DNA of 8,657 nucleotides, from assembly GCA_014534155.1 (NCBI GenBank), contig JACVSB010000055.1:1-8657 (forward strand). Direction: 5' to 3'. The translations under genes were made by a program, and so were the position numbers. Positions 1-6,091 of the stretch are shown here, one piece after another. This DNA is from Thermoleophilia bacterium (GTDB lineage: Bacteria > Actinomycetota > Thermoleophilia > Gaiellales > Gaiellaceae). How positions within the stretch are numbered: the stretch's first letter is position 1; every line of letters begins with the position of its first letter. The notes under the pieces were generated by a model, which did not search any database, was not told where the DNA came from, and saw only the letters and a program-made list of their open reading frames with translations.

Positions 1-1
1 C

Positions 2-25
2 CAGTACGCCGAGCGCCTGGGCTGA
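2..25 (+). CDS. Possible 3' end of an upstream plus-strand gene (partial)
   Basis: An open plus-strand frame enters from the left edge and reads QYAERLG before a TGA stop at 23-25. Only seven codons are visible, so no family can be named. It would converge on the kinase gene, with six bases between the two stops. The call rests only on the open frame and the compact spacing, so it may be chance. Confidence 0.25.
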   Translation, partial: QYAERLG

Positions 26-31
26 CCCTCC

Positions 32-1531
32 TCAGCTGCAGCGCGCGCGGGCGCGGTCGATCTCCGAGCGGCGGCCCTGGATCTCCTGCGAGCGATTCAG
101 GTACTCGAGCGCCGTCTCGCACTGCCCCAGGCGGGCGAGCGAGTTCCCCGCGTCGTAGTACGCGTACGCTTCGTAGATGTCGCCGCTTCCGCGCAGCGTG
201 CCGAGCGCGCGCTCGGCGAGCGCGTAGGAGCGCTCGTAGTCGCCCGCCCGCATGGCGGCCGTCGCTTCGTCCGTCAGTTGGCGGGCGCCGGCCACCGAGA
301 GCTCGCCGCCGCTCGTCGCGGCCGGGGGAGGAGGCGAGCCTGGAGGCGCCGGAGCGGGCGGGGAGGGAGAGGGCGGTGGCTCGGCAGGGGCGGCCTCCGT
401 CGTCACCGTCGCCGTCTCCCGGAGCGTCGTTCCCGCGAGGGTTTCCGTCACGGTCACCTTCTGCGGGGCCGCCGCAGCGGATCGGGTCGGCGCCCCTCCG
501 TCGTCCGCGTCCCGGCCGGCCATGGTCACGGCGGCGACGAGGCCGGCGATCGCGAGACCCGAGAGCGCGAGCGCTGCGGCGATCGGCGCCCAGGTTCGCC
601 TTCCCGACCGGCGCGCAGGCACGGCCGCGACGGGCGCCCGGCGCTCGCCGCCGCCCGGCGGTGAGAAGGCGGCCGCCGAAGCCGGCCCGGCCGGGACGGT
701 CGCGTCGAGCGCGCCGGCCAGGTCGTCGACGAACTCCCGGGCGGACGCGTACCGCTCGCTCGGCTCCTTCGCGAGCGCCCGCTCGAAGACGGGGTCGACG
801 GAGCGCGGGACCCCCACTCCGCGCTCGGAGGCGGGCGGAACGGGCTGGTGGATGTGTGCGGCCGCTTCCACCGTGGCCGACCCGCCTTCGAACGGGCGGC
901 CGCCGGTGAGGAGCTCGTACGCGACGACGCCCAGCGCGTAGACGTCGCTCGCGGCCGTCGCCGGATCGCCCCGCGCCTGCTCCGGCGCGAGGTAGCCCGC
1001 CGTCCCGAGGACGGTCCCGGCGAGCGTCATCCCGGACGTCGTCTCATCGACGATGCGCGCGATGCCGAAGTCCCCTACGTGGAGGTCGCCGCGCTCGTCG
1101 AGGAGGAGGTTCGCAGGCTTCACGTCCCGGTGGACGATGCCGTGCCGGTGGGCGTCGTCCAGCGCGTCGGCGGCCTGGCAGAGCCACTCGATCGCCTGCT
1201 TGCGCGAGACGGCGCCACGGCGCGCACGGTCGGCGAGCGTCCCTCCCGGGACGTACTCCATGACGATGAACGGGCGTCCACCCTCCGACTCTCCGACGTC
1301 GTAGATCGTGACGATGTGCGGGTGGCCGGAGAGGCGGGCGGCGGCGAGCGCCTCGCGCGTGAAGCGGCGGCGAATGGCCTCGTCGCGCGCGAAGCGCTCC
1401 GCGAGGAGCTTGATCGCGACCTTGCGCCCGAGGGTCTCGTCCTCGGCGAGGTAGATCTCGCCCATCCCGCCCGTCGCGATCTTCTCCGCTCGCGCGTAAC
1501 GGGACGGAAGGAGATTCGCCCCGACGGCCAC
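32..1531 (-). CDS. Transmembrane Ser/Thr protein kinase (PknB/Hanks type) with extracytoplasmic TPR-like domain
   Basis: A 499-residue Hanks-type kinase predicted to phosphorylate Ser/Thr on proteins from the inner face of the membrane. The catalytic domain spans about residues 11-275. It has the glycine-rich loop ATGGMGEIY (19-27), ATP-anchoring Lys41 in AIK, Glu60 as the likely helix-C partner, HRDVKPAN (134-141, catalytic Asp136), DFG (154-156), an activation loop with Thr173/Thr177, and APE (182-184). All key residues are present, so it should be active. A juxtamembrane stretch leads to one membrane segment at about 314-336. Outside are a Thr-rich part, a Pro-rich linker (about 381-406) and a helical TPR-like domain (about 412-497) with Cys471 and Cys498. 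There are no PASTA repeats. The GTG start at 1531 is supported by an AGGAGG 8 nt upstream. It is divergent from the SpoIID gene. The substrate is unknown. Confidence 0.95.
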   Translation of the reverse strand: MAVGANLLPSRYARAEKIATGGMGEIYLAEDETLGRKVAIKLLAERFARDEAIRRRFTREALAAARLSGHPHIVTIYDVGESEGGRPFIVMEYVPGGTLADRARRGAVSRKQAIEWLCQAADALDDAHRHGIVHRDVKPANLLLDERGDLHVGDFGIARIVDETTSGMTLAGTVLGTAGYLAPEQARGDPATAASDVYALGVVAYELLTGGRPFEGGSATVEAAAHIHQPVPPASERGVGVPRSVDPVFERALAKEPSERYASAREFVDDLAGALDATVPAGPASAAAFSPPGGGERRAPVAAVPARRSGRRTWAPIAAALALSGLAIAGLVAAVTMAGRDADDGGAPTRSAAAAPQKVTVTETLAGTTLRETATVTTEAAPAEPPPSPSPPAPAPPGSPPPPAATSGGELSVAGARQLTDEATAAMRAGDYERSYALAERALGTLRGSGDIYEAYAYYDAGNSLARLGQCETALEYLNRSQEIQGRRSEIDRARARCS

Positions 1532-1539
1532 AGTAGGTT

Positions 1540-1545
1540 CCTCCT
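1540..1545 (-). promoter_or_regulatory. Shine-Dalgarno site of the kinase gene
   Basis: Read on the minus strand this is a perfect AGGAGG, separated by 8 nt from the GTG at 1531-1529. It fixes the kinase start at a GTG rather than at a downstream codon. It is the clearest ribosome binding site in the window; most other genes here lack one. Confidence 0.8.
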
Positions 1546-1631
1546 AGCCGCGCCGCAACCGGCTCAAACGCAGGAAAGACGTGCCTGGGCGAGCTGTGCG
1601 CGCCCGCCTCGCCCGCAGACTTCTCTACCCT

Positions 1632-1637
1632 GGAGGA
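1632..1637 (+). promoter_or_regulatory. Possible Shine-Dalgarno site of the SpoIID gene
   Basis: GGAGGA lies 16 nt before the ATG at 1654, longer than the usual 5-10 nt. No ATG, GTG or TTG lies in frame between it and 1654, so the start stands, but the spacing makes a functional role uncertain. Confidence 0.4.
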
Positions 1638-1653
1638 TCGCGGCTCACGCCCC

Positions 1654-3249
1654 ATGCCTCTCCGTCCGCTCCTAGCCTCCGTCCTCGCTGCCCTCGTCCT
1701 CCCCGCGGCCGCTCTCGGGGCGCCCGTCTTCCTTGTTGACGGCCACGGGTGGGGACACGGGATCGGCCTGGCGCAGTACGGGGCGCAGGGCTTCGCTTCG
1801 CGGGAGAACCGCTCGTACGCCTGGATCCTGCGGCACTACTACCGGGGAACGGCGCTCGCCCAGACATCCGTCTCGCAAGTGCGCGTGCTGCTCGCCGCCG
1901 ACCGGTCAGCTCTTCGCGTCGGCTCCGCGGCGCGGTTTCGCGTCAGCGACGGGAAGGGGCGCACCTTCCGCCTCCCGGCGGGAACCGTCGAGCTCGGGCC
2001 CTCCCTTCGCGTTCGCATCGGGGGCAAGGCAACGACGCTCGCGAGCCCCGTCGTCTTCGCGCGCGGGAGCGGGTACCTGCGGCTCGCGGGCCGGCCCTAT
2101 CGGGGCCGCCTCGTCGTCCGCTCGTCCGCCGGGAGGCTGTCGGCGACGAACCATGTCAGGCTGAACCAGTACCTGTACGGCGTCGTGGCCAGCGAGATGC
2201 CGCCGAGCTGGGCGGCCGAGGCCTTGAAGGCGCAGGCGGTCGCGGCCCGCTCGTACGCCGTCGTCTCCCGGCGGAGGGGCGGGACGTTCGACCTCTTCCC
2301 CGATACGCGAAGCCAGGTCTACGGGGGCGTCGCAGCGGAGGCGCCGCGCACGAACGCCGCGGTCGACGCGACCGCCGGTACGGTCGTCACCTACGCGGGC
2401 CGCGTCGCCTGGACCTTCTTCCACTCGACCTCCGGCGGCCGCACGGCGGCGATCCAGGACGTCTGGAACGCCTCACCCATCCCCTACCTCGTCTCGGTGC
2501 GCGACCCGTACGACGTCGCCTCCCCCTACCACAGCTGGGGGCCGCTCCGCTTCACGGGGGCGCGTCTCCGGGCGACGCTGGGGCCGCTCGCGCCGCCGGG
2601 CGCGCTCCTCGACGCCGTCGTGGCAAGGAACGCGTCGCTTCGTGCCGAGACCGTCGCTCTTCGCGGATCGGGCGGGCGCAACACGATCGCGGGGACGTCG
2701 TTCCAGGCGCGGCTCGGGCTTCGCTCGAGCTGGTTCTCCCTCGCCGTCCTCTCCCTGGCCGGGCCCCGGCGGATCGAGTTCGGCTCGGAGGCGCTCCTGC
2801 GCGGCATCGCGCGCGGGACGCGGCCCGTCGTCCTCGAGCAGCGCGCCGCAGGCACGCGCTGGCAGCGGGCCGCGCGGGTCGAGCCCGGCCCGAACGGCGG
2901 CTTTCGCGCCGTCGCGCGCCCGGGCGTGACGAAGTGGTATCGGCTTCGGTCTCCGAAGGGGGCGGGCCTCCCCCGCAGGGTGACCGTGGCCGCGCTCGTC
3001 CGCTTCGACCGCTTCGCGGGCGGGCGTGTGCTCGCCGGCTTCGTTCGCCCTGCGCTCGCGGGCGTGGACGTCGTGATCCAGCGCCGCGCCTCCGCTCGCT
3101 GGGCGAACGTCGCGCGTGCGGTCACGAACGAGCAGGGCCGGTTCCGGGCGCGGCTCGATGTCCGTCCCGGCCGGTACCGCGCGGTCGCGCGCGTCGGGCA
3201 CGGTCTCGTGCCCGGCGTAACGCCGACGCTTACGGTCGTCGCCGGGTAG
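1654..3249 (+). CDS. Exported SpoIID/LytB-domain protein with C-terminal beta repeats
   Basis: A 531-residue protein with an N-terminal signal peptide (hydrophobic core about 6-20, possible cleavage after ALG-A near 22-23). It is therefore exported, probably to the cell wall. Residues 30-46 read GHGWGHGIGLAQYGAQG, followed by a YAWILRHYYRGT stretch (55-66), a signature of SpoIID/LytB proteins. The core domain has YLYGVVASEMPPSW (173-186), where Glu181 matches the catalytic Glu of SpoIID. It continues with LKAQAVAARSYAV (191-203), FHSTSGGRTAAIQDVW (256-271) and LGLRSSWF (354-361). SpoIID is a lytic transglycosylase acting on denuded glycan; LytB relatives enhance amidases. From about 380 two similar segments (about 383-435 and 458-528) look like small beta-sandwich repeats, each with a tryptophan, a G-x-F-R-A strand and a Y-R strand. 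These may bind wall polymer. A sporulation role is not implied: no sporulation genes are visible. Confidence 0.9.
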   Translation: MPLRPLLASVLAALVLPAAALGAPVFLVDGHGWGHGIGLAQYGAQGFASRENRSYAWILRHYYRGTALAQTSVSQVRVLLAADRSALRVGSAARFRVSDGKGRTFRLPAGTVELGPSLRVRIGGKATTLASPVVFARGSGYLRLAGRPYRGRLVVRSSAGRLSATNHVRLNQYLYGVVASEMPPSWAAEALKAQAVAARSYAVVSRRRGGTFDLFPDTRSQVYGGVAAEAPRTNAAVDATAGTVVTYAGRVAWTFFHSTSGGRTAAIQDVWNASPIPYLVSVRDPYDVASPYHSWGPLRFTGARLRATLGPLAPPGALLDAVVARNASLRAETVALRGSGGRNTIAGTSFQARLGLRSSWFSLAVLSLAGPRRIEFGSEALLRGIARGTRPVVLEQRAAGTRWQRAARVEPGPNGGFRAVARPGVTKWYRLRSPKGAGLPRRVTVAALVRFDRFAGGRVLAGFVRPALAGVDVVIQRRASARWANVARAVTNEQGRFRARLDVRPGRYRAVARVGHGLVPGVTPTLTVVAG

Positions 3250-3257
3250 GGCTACCC
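3244..3257. terminator. Short palindrome spanning the two convergent stop codons
   Basis: GGGTAG-GG-CTACCC is a perfect inverted repeat. Its left arm ends with the TAG of the SpoIID gene and its right arm begins with the complement of the TAG of the acyltransferase gene. It could fold as a 5-bp stem with a 4-nt loop in transcripts from either side. There is no T-rich tract, so intrinsic termination is doubtful. Confidence 0.3.
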
Positions 3258-3899
3258 CCGGGGCGGCAAGAGCTCGTCGTCGGCGACGTCGCGGATCCGC
3301 CGTGCGGGGTTGCCCACGACGACCGCTCGAGGCGGAACGTCCCGGGTGACGACGGCTCCCGCGCCGACGAATGCCTCCTCGCCGATCTCGATTCCGGGCA
3401 GGAGCACGGCGCCCCCTCCCACGCGTGCGCCCCGCCGGATCGTGGGGCCCTTGGTCAGCGCGAGACGCTTCTCCGTCCGGCCCATGTAGTTGTCGTTCGT
3501 CGTCGTGACGCCGGGCGCGATGAAGACGTCTTCCTCGAGGAGCGAGTACGCCGTCACGTAGGCGTTCGCCTGAATCCGCGTCCGCGCGCCCACACTGGTG
3601 TCGTTCTCGACGAGCGAGCCGCGCCCCACGATCACCTCGTCGCCGAGCAGGCAGCGCTCGCGCACGCAGGCCTGGTCGCCGACGACGACGGCCCGGCCGA
3701 GGCGCGTCCCGGCGAAGACGACTGCGCCGGCGAGGATGGCGCACCCCTCGCCGACGACGAGCGGCGGGAGCGGGTCGCGGCGCGCGGTCGAGCGCCGGCC
3801 GAGCGTGGGCGACTTGCCGAGGACGGCGTTCTCTCCGATCGCGACGTCGGCTCCGAGCTCGGTGCCCGGGTGGACGACGGCGGAGGGTGCGACCGTCAC
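3252..3899 (-). CDS. WbpD-like hexapeptide-repeat N-acyltransferase for a UDP-amino-uronate sugar
   Basis: A 215-residue left-handed beta-helix acyltransferase, seen from many [IV]-G-x-x-[AV] hexads from start to end. A central VFIAPGVTTTNDNYMGRT (125-142) aligns with the FIGPGVTFTND region of WbpD/WlbB sugar N-acetyltransferases. The C-terminus VGAGAVVTRDVPPRAVVVGNP (178-198) is the usual closing coil. WbpD moves acetyl from acetyl-CoA to the 3-amino group of a UDP-GlcNAc3NA-type sugar in the cytoplasm. Residues 29-46 interrupt the early coils with a basic GRRSTARR segment. The start is the GTG at 3899: it forms a GTGA overlap with the stop of the upstream dehydrogenase, and homology begins at once. 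The frame stays open upstream to about 5006, but that part is antisense-like low-complexity sequence. Acetyl versus another acyl donor cannot be decided here. It is the last gene of the minus-strand cluster. Confidence 0.85.
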   Translation of the reverse strand: MTVAPSAVVHPGTELGADVAIGENAVLGKSPTLGRRSTARRDPLPPLVVGEGCAILAGAVVFAGTRLGRAVVVGDQACVRERCLLGDEVIVGRGSLVENDTSVGARTRIQANAYVTAYSLLEEDVFIAPGVTTTNDNYMGRTEKRLALTKGPTIRRGARVGGGAVLLPGIEIGEEAFVGAGAVVTRDVPPRAVVVGNPARRIRDVADDELLPPRG

Positions 3900-4882
3900 A
3901 CGCGCTCGCGCTCGAGCGACCGCTGCAGCTCCTCGAGCGCGCGGACGACGGCCACGCCGTTCTCGCGGGCAGCAGCGGAATCGGCCTCGCCGCGAACCAT
4001 CGCGAGGAAGTGCTGGCACTCGAGGCGCAACGGCTCGTCGTTCGCGATCTTCGGGCTCCAGATGTCCCCGGTTCGCGTCAGCCACTCGCCGTAGGTGTCG
4101 GCGGGCTCCTGCGGGCCCTTGTCGTAGACGGTGACCTTGCGGTCGAGCTCCATGTCGTCGAACGTCGCCATCTTGCGGTCGCCGACGACGGTCAGCCTGC
4201 GCATCTTGTGCGGGTCGAGCCACGAGAGGTGCATGTGGGCGACGACCCCCGAGGGGAAGCGCAGGTAGCAGAAGACGACGTCCTCGACCCCGGGGTTCAG
4301 GAACGACTCGCCCCGCGCCCACACCTCGATCGGCTCTTCGCCGACGAGGTCGAGAATGACGGAGAGGTCGTGGGCGCCGAGGCTCCAGAGGACGTTCTCG
4401 TCGCGCCGGATCTTGCCCAGGTTCTGGCGGTTCCCGTACACGACGAGCAGACGTCCGAGCTCGTCCGACTCGACCAGCTCGCGCAGCTTGCGCACGCCGG
4501 GGTGGTAGAGGAGAAGGTGGCCGGGCATGAGAGAGAGGCCGCGCTCCTCGGCGAGGGCGACGACGCCCTGCGCTTCCTCCGCCGAGAGGGCGAGCGGCTT
4601 CTCGACGAAGACGTGCTTGCCCGCGCGGAGCGCTTCCTTTGCGAGCGCGGCGTGTGTCGGCACGGGAGTGGCGATGACGACGGCGTCCAGTCGCTCGTCC
4701 TCGAGGAGATCCTGGAAGCGGGGGGTCGTGCGAGCCCGCGGGAACCGGGCTCCGTACCGCCGCCGCCGCTCCTCGTCCAGGTCGGCGAGCCAGGTGAGCT
4801 CGGCGTCGGGGAGGTCGTCGAAGTTCCGGGCGAGGTTCGGGCCCCAGTAGCCGAGACCGGCGAGACCGACGGCGACCGTCAT
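3896..4882 (-). CDS. Gfo/Idh/MocA-family NAD(P)-dependent sugar dehydrogenase, WbpB/WlbA-like
   Basis: A 328-residue oxidoreductase of normal family length. A Rossmann fold starts at the N-terminus with GLAGLGYWGPNL (6-17). AVVIATPVPTHAALAKEAL (67-85) and HVFVEKPLA (90-98, Lys95 the usual catalytic lysine) follow. The C-terminal sugar-binding domain has LWSLGAHDLSVI (165-176) with the conserved His171/Asp172 pair. WbpB/WlbA members oxidise the C3 hydroxyl of UDP-N-acetylglucosaminuronate so that an aminotransferase can add a 3-amino group. That substrate is inferred from the neighbouring WbpI-like and WbpD-like genes. The ATG at 4882 overlaps the upstream epimerase stop as ATGA, and its own stop overlaps the next start as GTGA. 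No clear Shine-Dalgarno is seen, so translational coupling is likely. Another 3-keto sugar pathway remains possible. Confidence 0.88.
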   Translation of the reverse strand: MTVAVGLAGLGYWGPNLARNFDDLPDAELTWLADLDEERRRRYGARFPRARTTPRFQDLLEDERLDAVVIATPVPTHAALAKEALRAGKHVFVEKPLALSAEEAQGVVALAEERGLSLMPGHLLLYHPGVRKLRELVESDELGRLLVVYGNRQNLGKIRRDENVLWSLGAHDLSVILDLVGEEPIEVWARGESFLNPGVEDVVFCYLRFPSGVVAHMHLSWLDPHKMRRLTVVGDRKMATFDDMELDRKVTVYDKGPQEPADTYGEWLTRTGDIWSPKIANDEPLRLECQHFLAMVRGEADSAAARENGVAVVRALEELQRSLERERV

Positions 4883-5943
4883 TCGCGCGGAATCGTAGCG
4901 ACGAGGTCCGCGATCCTCCTCGCCGCGCGGCCGTCGCCGTAGAGAGGCGGCTGGAGAGCAGGTCTCCGAGCCTCGGAAACGGCGGCGGCGAGCCGCTCGG
5001 GGTCACCTCCGACGAGCGTGTTCCAGCCGGCCGAGACCGTCTCGGGCCACTCGGTCGTCTCCCGCACGGTGACGCACGGCACGCCGTACCAGTACGCCTC
5101 CTTCTGCACGCCGCCCGAGTCCGTGACGATCACGCGAGCCGACGAGGCAAGCGCGGCGAAGTCGAGGTACCCGAGCGGCGGGAGCAGGCTCGCCGAGACG
5201 CCGAGGTCGATCCCCTCCTCCTCGAGGACGGCGCGCGTGCGCGGGTGAACCGGGAAGACGACGGGCTCGTCGATCCGGCGGAGCCCCGAGGCGAGCGCGG
5301 CGAGTGCCGGCGGCTCCGTGTTCGATTCGCGGTGAACGGTCGCGAGGACGTAGCTCCCGGCCTCGACTCCGGCCTCCGCGAGCGCGCTCGAGCGCTCGCG
5401 CGCAAGCGGCGCGAGCATGACGTTCGCGTCGTACATGACATCGCCGACCTCCCGTACGCCGTCGACGATGCCCTCCCGGCGGAGGTTCTCGACGGCGGTC
5501 TCGCTGGGGCAGAGGAGGAGCGTGGAGAGGGCATCGACGACGACGCGGTTCACTTCCTCCGGCATCCGCCGGTCGTACGAGCGAAGGCCGGCCTCGACGT
5601 GCGCGACCGGGACGTGGACCTTCACTGCCGCAAGCGCGCCCGCGAGCGTGGAGTTCGTATCTCCGAACACGACGACGGCGTCGGGTTCCTCGGCGAGGAT
5701 CGCCGCCTCGATCCCGGGGAGCATCGTACCGGTCTGCGCGGCGTGCGACCCCGAGCCGACGCCGAGCCGGTAGGCCGGCTCGGGCAGCGTGAGCTCGGTG
5801 AAGAAGACGGCCGAGAGCTCCGGGTCGTAGTGCTGGCCGGTATGCAGGACGACCTCCTCGATCCCGCTCCGCGCGAGGGCCTCGGACAGGGGAGCGGCCT
5901 TCACGAACTGTGGCCGGTTGCCGACGACCGAGAGGACACGCAT
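4879..5943 (-). CDS. Non-hydrolysing UDP-N-acetyl sugar 2-epimerase, WbpI-like branch of the WecB family
   Basis: A 354-residue epimerase of the WecB/GT-B fold, full length for the family. Motifs are GNRPQFVKAAPL (8-19), HTGQHYD (34-40), VVFGDTNST (91-99), HVEAGLRSYDRRMPEEVNR (115-133), TVHRESN (202-208), PVHPRT (231-236) and DSGGVQKEA (275-283). The family inverts C2 of UDP-GlcNAc-type sugars in the cytoplasm. The RSYDRRMPEE form and the QKEAYWYGVPC...TEWPETV stretch resemble WbpI-type enzymes acting on UDP-GlcNAc3NAcA more than E. coli WecB, which has GDLYSPWPEE and QEEA. The flanking WbpB- and WbpD-like genes fit. The frame is open to 6054, but the ATG at 5943 starts exactly at the family N-terminus (MRVLSVVGNRPQ). 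Plain UDP-GlcNAc to UDP-ManNAc epimerase is the main alternative. Confidence 0.92.
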   Translation of the reverse strand: MRVLSVVGNRPQFVKAAPLSEALARSGIEEVVLHTGQHYDPELSAVFFTELTLPEPAYRLGVGSGSHAAQTGTMLPGIEAAILAEEPDAVVVFGDTNSTLAGALAAVKVHVPVAHVEAGLRSYDRRMPEEVNRVVVDALSTLLLCPSETAVENLRREGIVDGVREVGDVMYDANVMLAPLARERSSALAEAGVEAGSYVLATVHRESNTEPPALAALASGLRRIDEPVVFPVHPRTRAVLEEEGIDLGVSASLLPPLGYLDFAALASSARVIVTDSGGVQKEAYWYGVPCVTVRETTEWPETVSAGWNTLVGGDPERLAAAVSEARRPALQPPLYGDGRAARRIADLVATIPRE

Positions 5944-5971
5944 GGCGGCGGTCGAATGTAGCGAGCCCGAT

Positions 5972-6076
5972 ATGACGAGATCTCTCCTCTTCACCGGTCT
6001 GGCTCTTCTCACGCACGGCGTGAAGACGGGTCGCGACGTCGGCTGGTACGTCAACCGCCGTCTGCAGCGGCGGTAG
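5972..6076 (+). CDS. Possible small ORF (34 aa), unknown function
   Basis: An ATG-to-TAG frame on the plus strand, opposite to all its neighbours, lying wholly in the gap between the flippase and epimerase genes. It begins MTRSLLFTGLALLTHGV, a short hydrophobic stretch, and ends in a basic tail with a WYVNRRLQRR motif. This would suit a tiny membrane-anchored peptide. Most third codon positions are G or C, but the same positions are wobble positions for the minus-strand frame, so this is not independent support. No Shine-Dalgarno is seen upstream. I do not recognise it, and it may well be non-coding. Confidence 0.2.
   Translation: MTRSLLFTGLALLTHGVKTGRDVGWYVNRRLQRR
6054..6074. terminator. 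Hairpin downstream of the flippase gene
   Basis: ACCGCCG and CGGCGGT form a perfect 7-bp GC-rich stem around a 7-nt loop, 18-38 nt past the flippase stop as read on the minus strand. No T-tract follows, so it may be an attenuator, an mRNA 3'-end stabiliser or a chance structure rather than an intrinsic terminator. It overlaps the end of the small plus-strand ORF. Confidence 0.35.
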
Positions 6077-6091
6077 CGCCGGAGGCCCCGG

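Larger units (their letters stand above)
1532..1653. promoter_or_regulatory. Divergent intergenic region between kinase and SpoIID genes
   Basis: This 122-bp region must hold the 5' signals of both divergent genes unless they are read from elsewhere. On the plus strand TACCCT at 1626-1631 fits the loose actinobacterial -10 pattern TAnnnT, but I see no matching -35. On the minus strand TTGAGC (1567-1562) resembles a -35, without a convincing -10. No operator-like repeat stands out. Promoter positions are guesses; the divergent layout itself is certain. Confidence 0.4.
5944..6091. promoter_or_regulatory. Intergenic gap before the epimerase, possible internal promoter
   Basis: This 148-bp gap is the only sizeable break in the minus-strand cluster; other visible junctions overlap by 4 nt or leave 17 nt. 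On the minus strand TACATT (5960-5955) fits a TAnnnT -10 and would give a very short leader before the ATG at 5943. No good -35 is spaced correctly from it. TTGACG (6054-6049) looks like a -35 but has no partner. The gap also holds a hairpin and a small plus-strand ORF. An internal promoter is plausible but unproven. Confidence 0.3.

Noticed and set aside
1749..4094. 781-codon open frame on the plus strand, overlapping the SpoIID gene and the WbpD-like gene
   Set aside because: It is an Arg/Ala/Pro-rich low-complexity translation with no motif, running out of frame across two convergent well-supported genes. This is typical of shadow frames in very GC-rich DNA.
3887..4942. 351-codon plus-strand frame opposite the dehydrogenase gene
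   Set aside because: It is an acidic, repetitive Asp/Glu/Val/Arg translation, the usual mirror of a GC-rich gene on the other strand. The minus-strand frame has clear Rossmann and EKP motifs.
3900..5006. N-terminal extension of the WbpD-like frame to 5006
   Set aside because: It lies wholly in another frame over the dehydrogenase and epimerase genes and shows no family similarity. Homology begins at the GTG at 3899.
5944..6054. 37-residue N-terminal extension of the epimerase to 6054
   Set aside because: WecB-family proteins begin at the MxVLxVxGxRPQ strand, which starts at the ATG at 5943. The extra residues show no family match.
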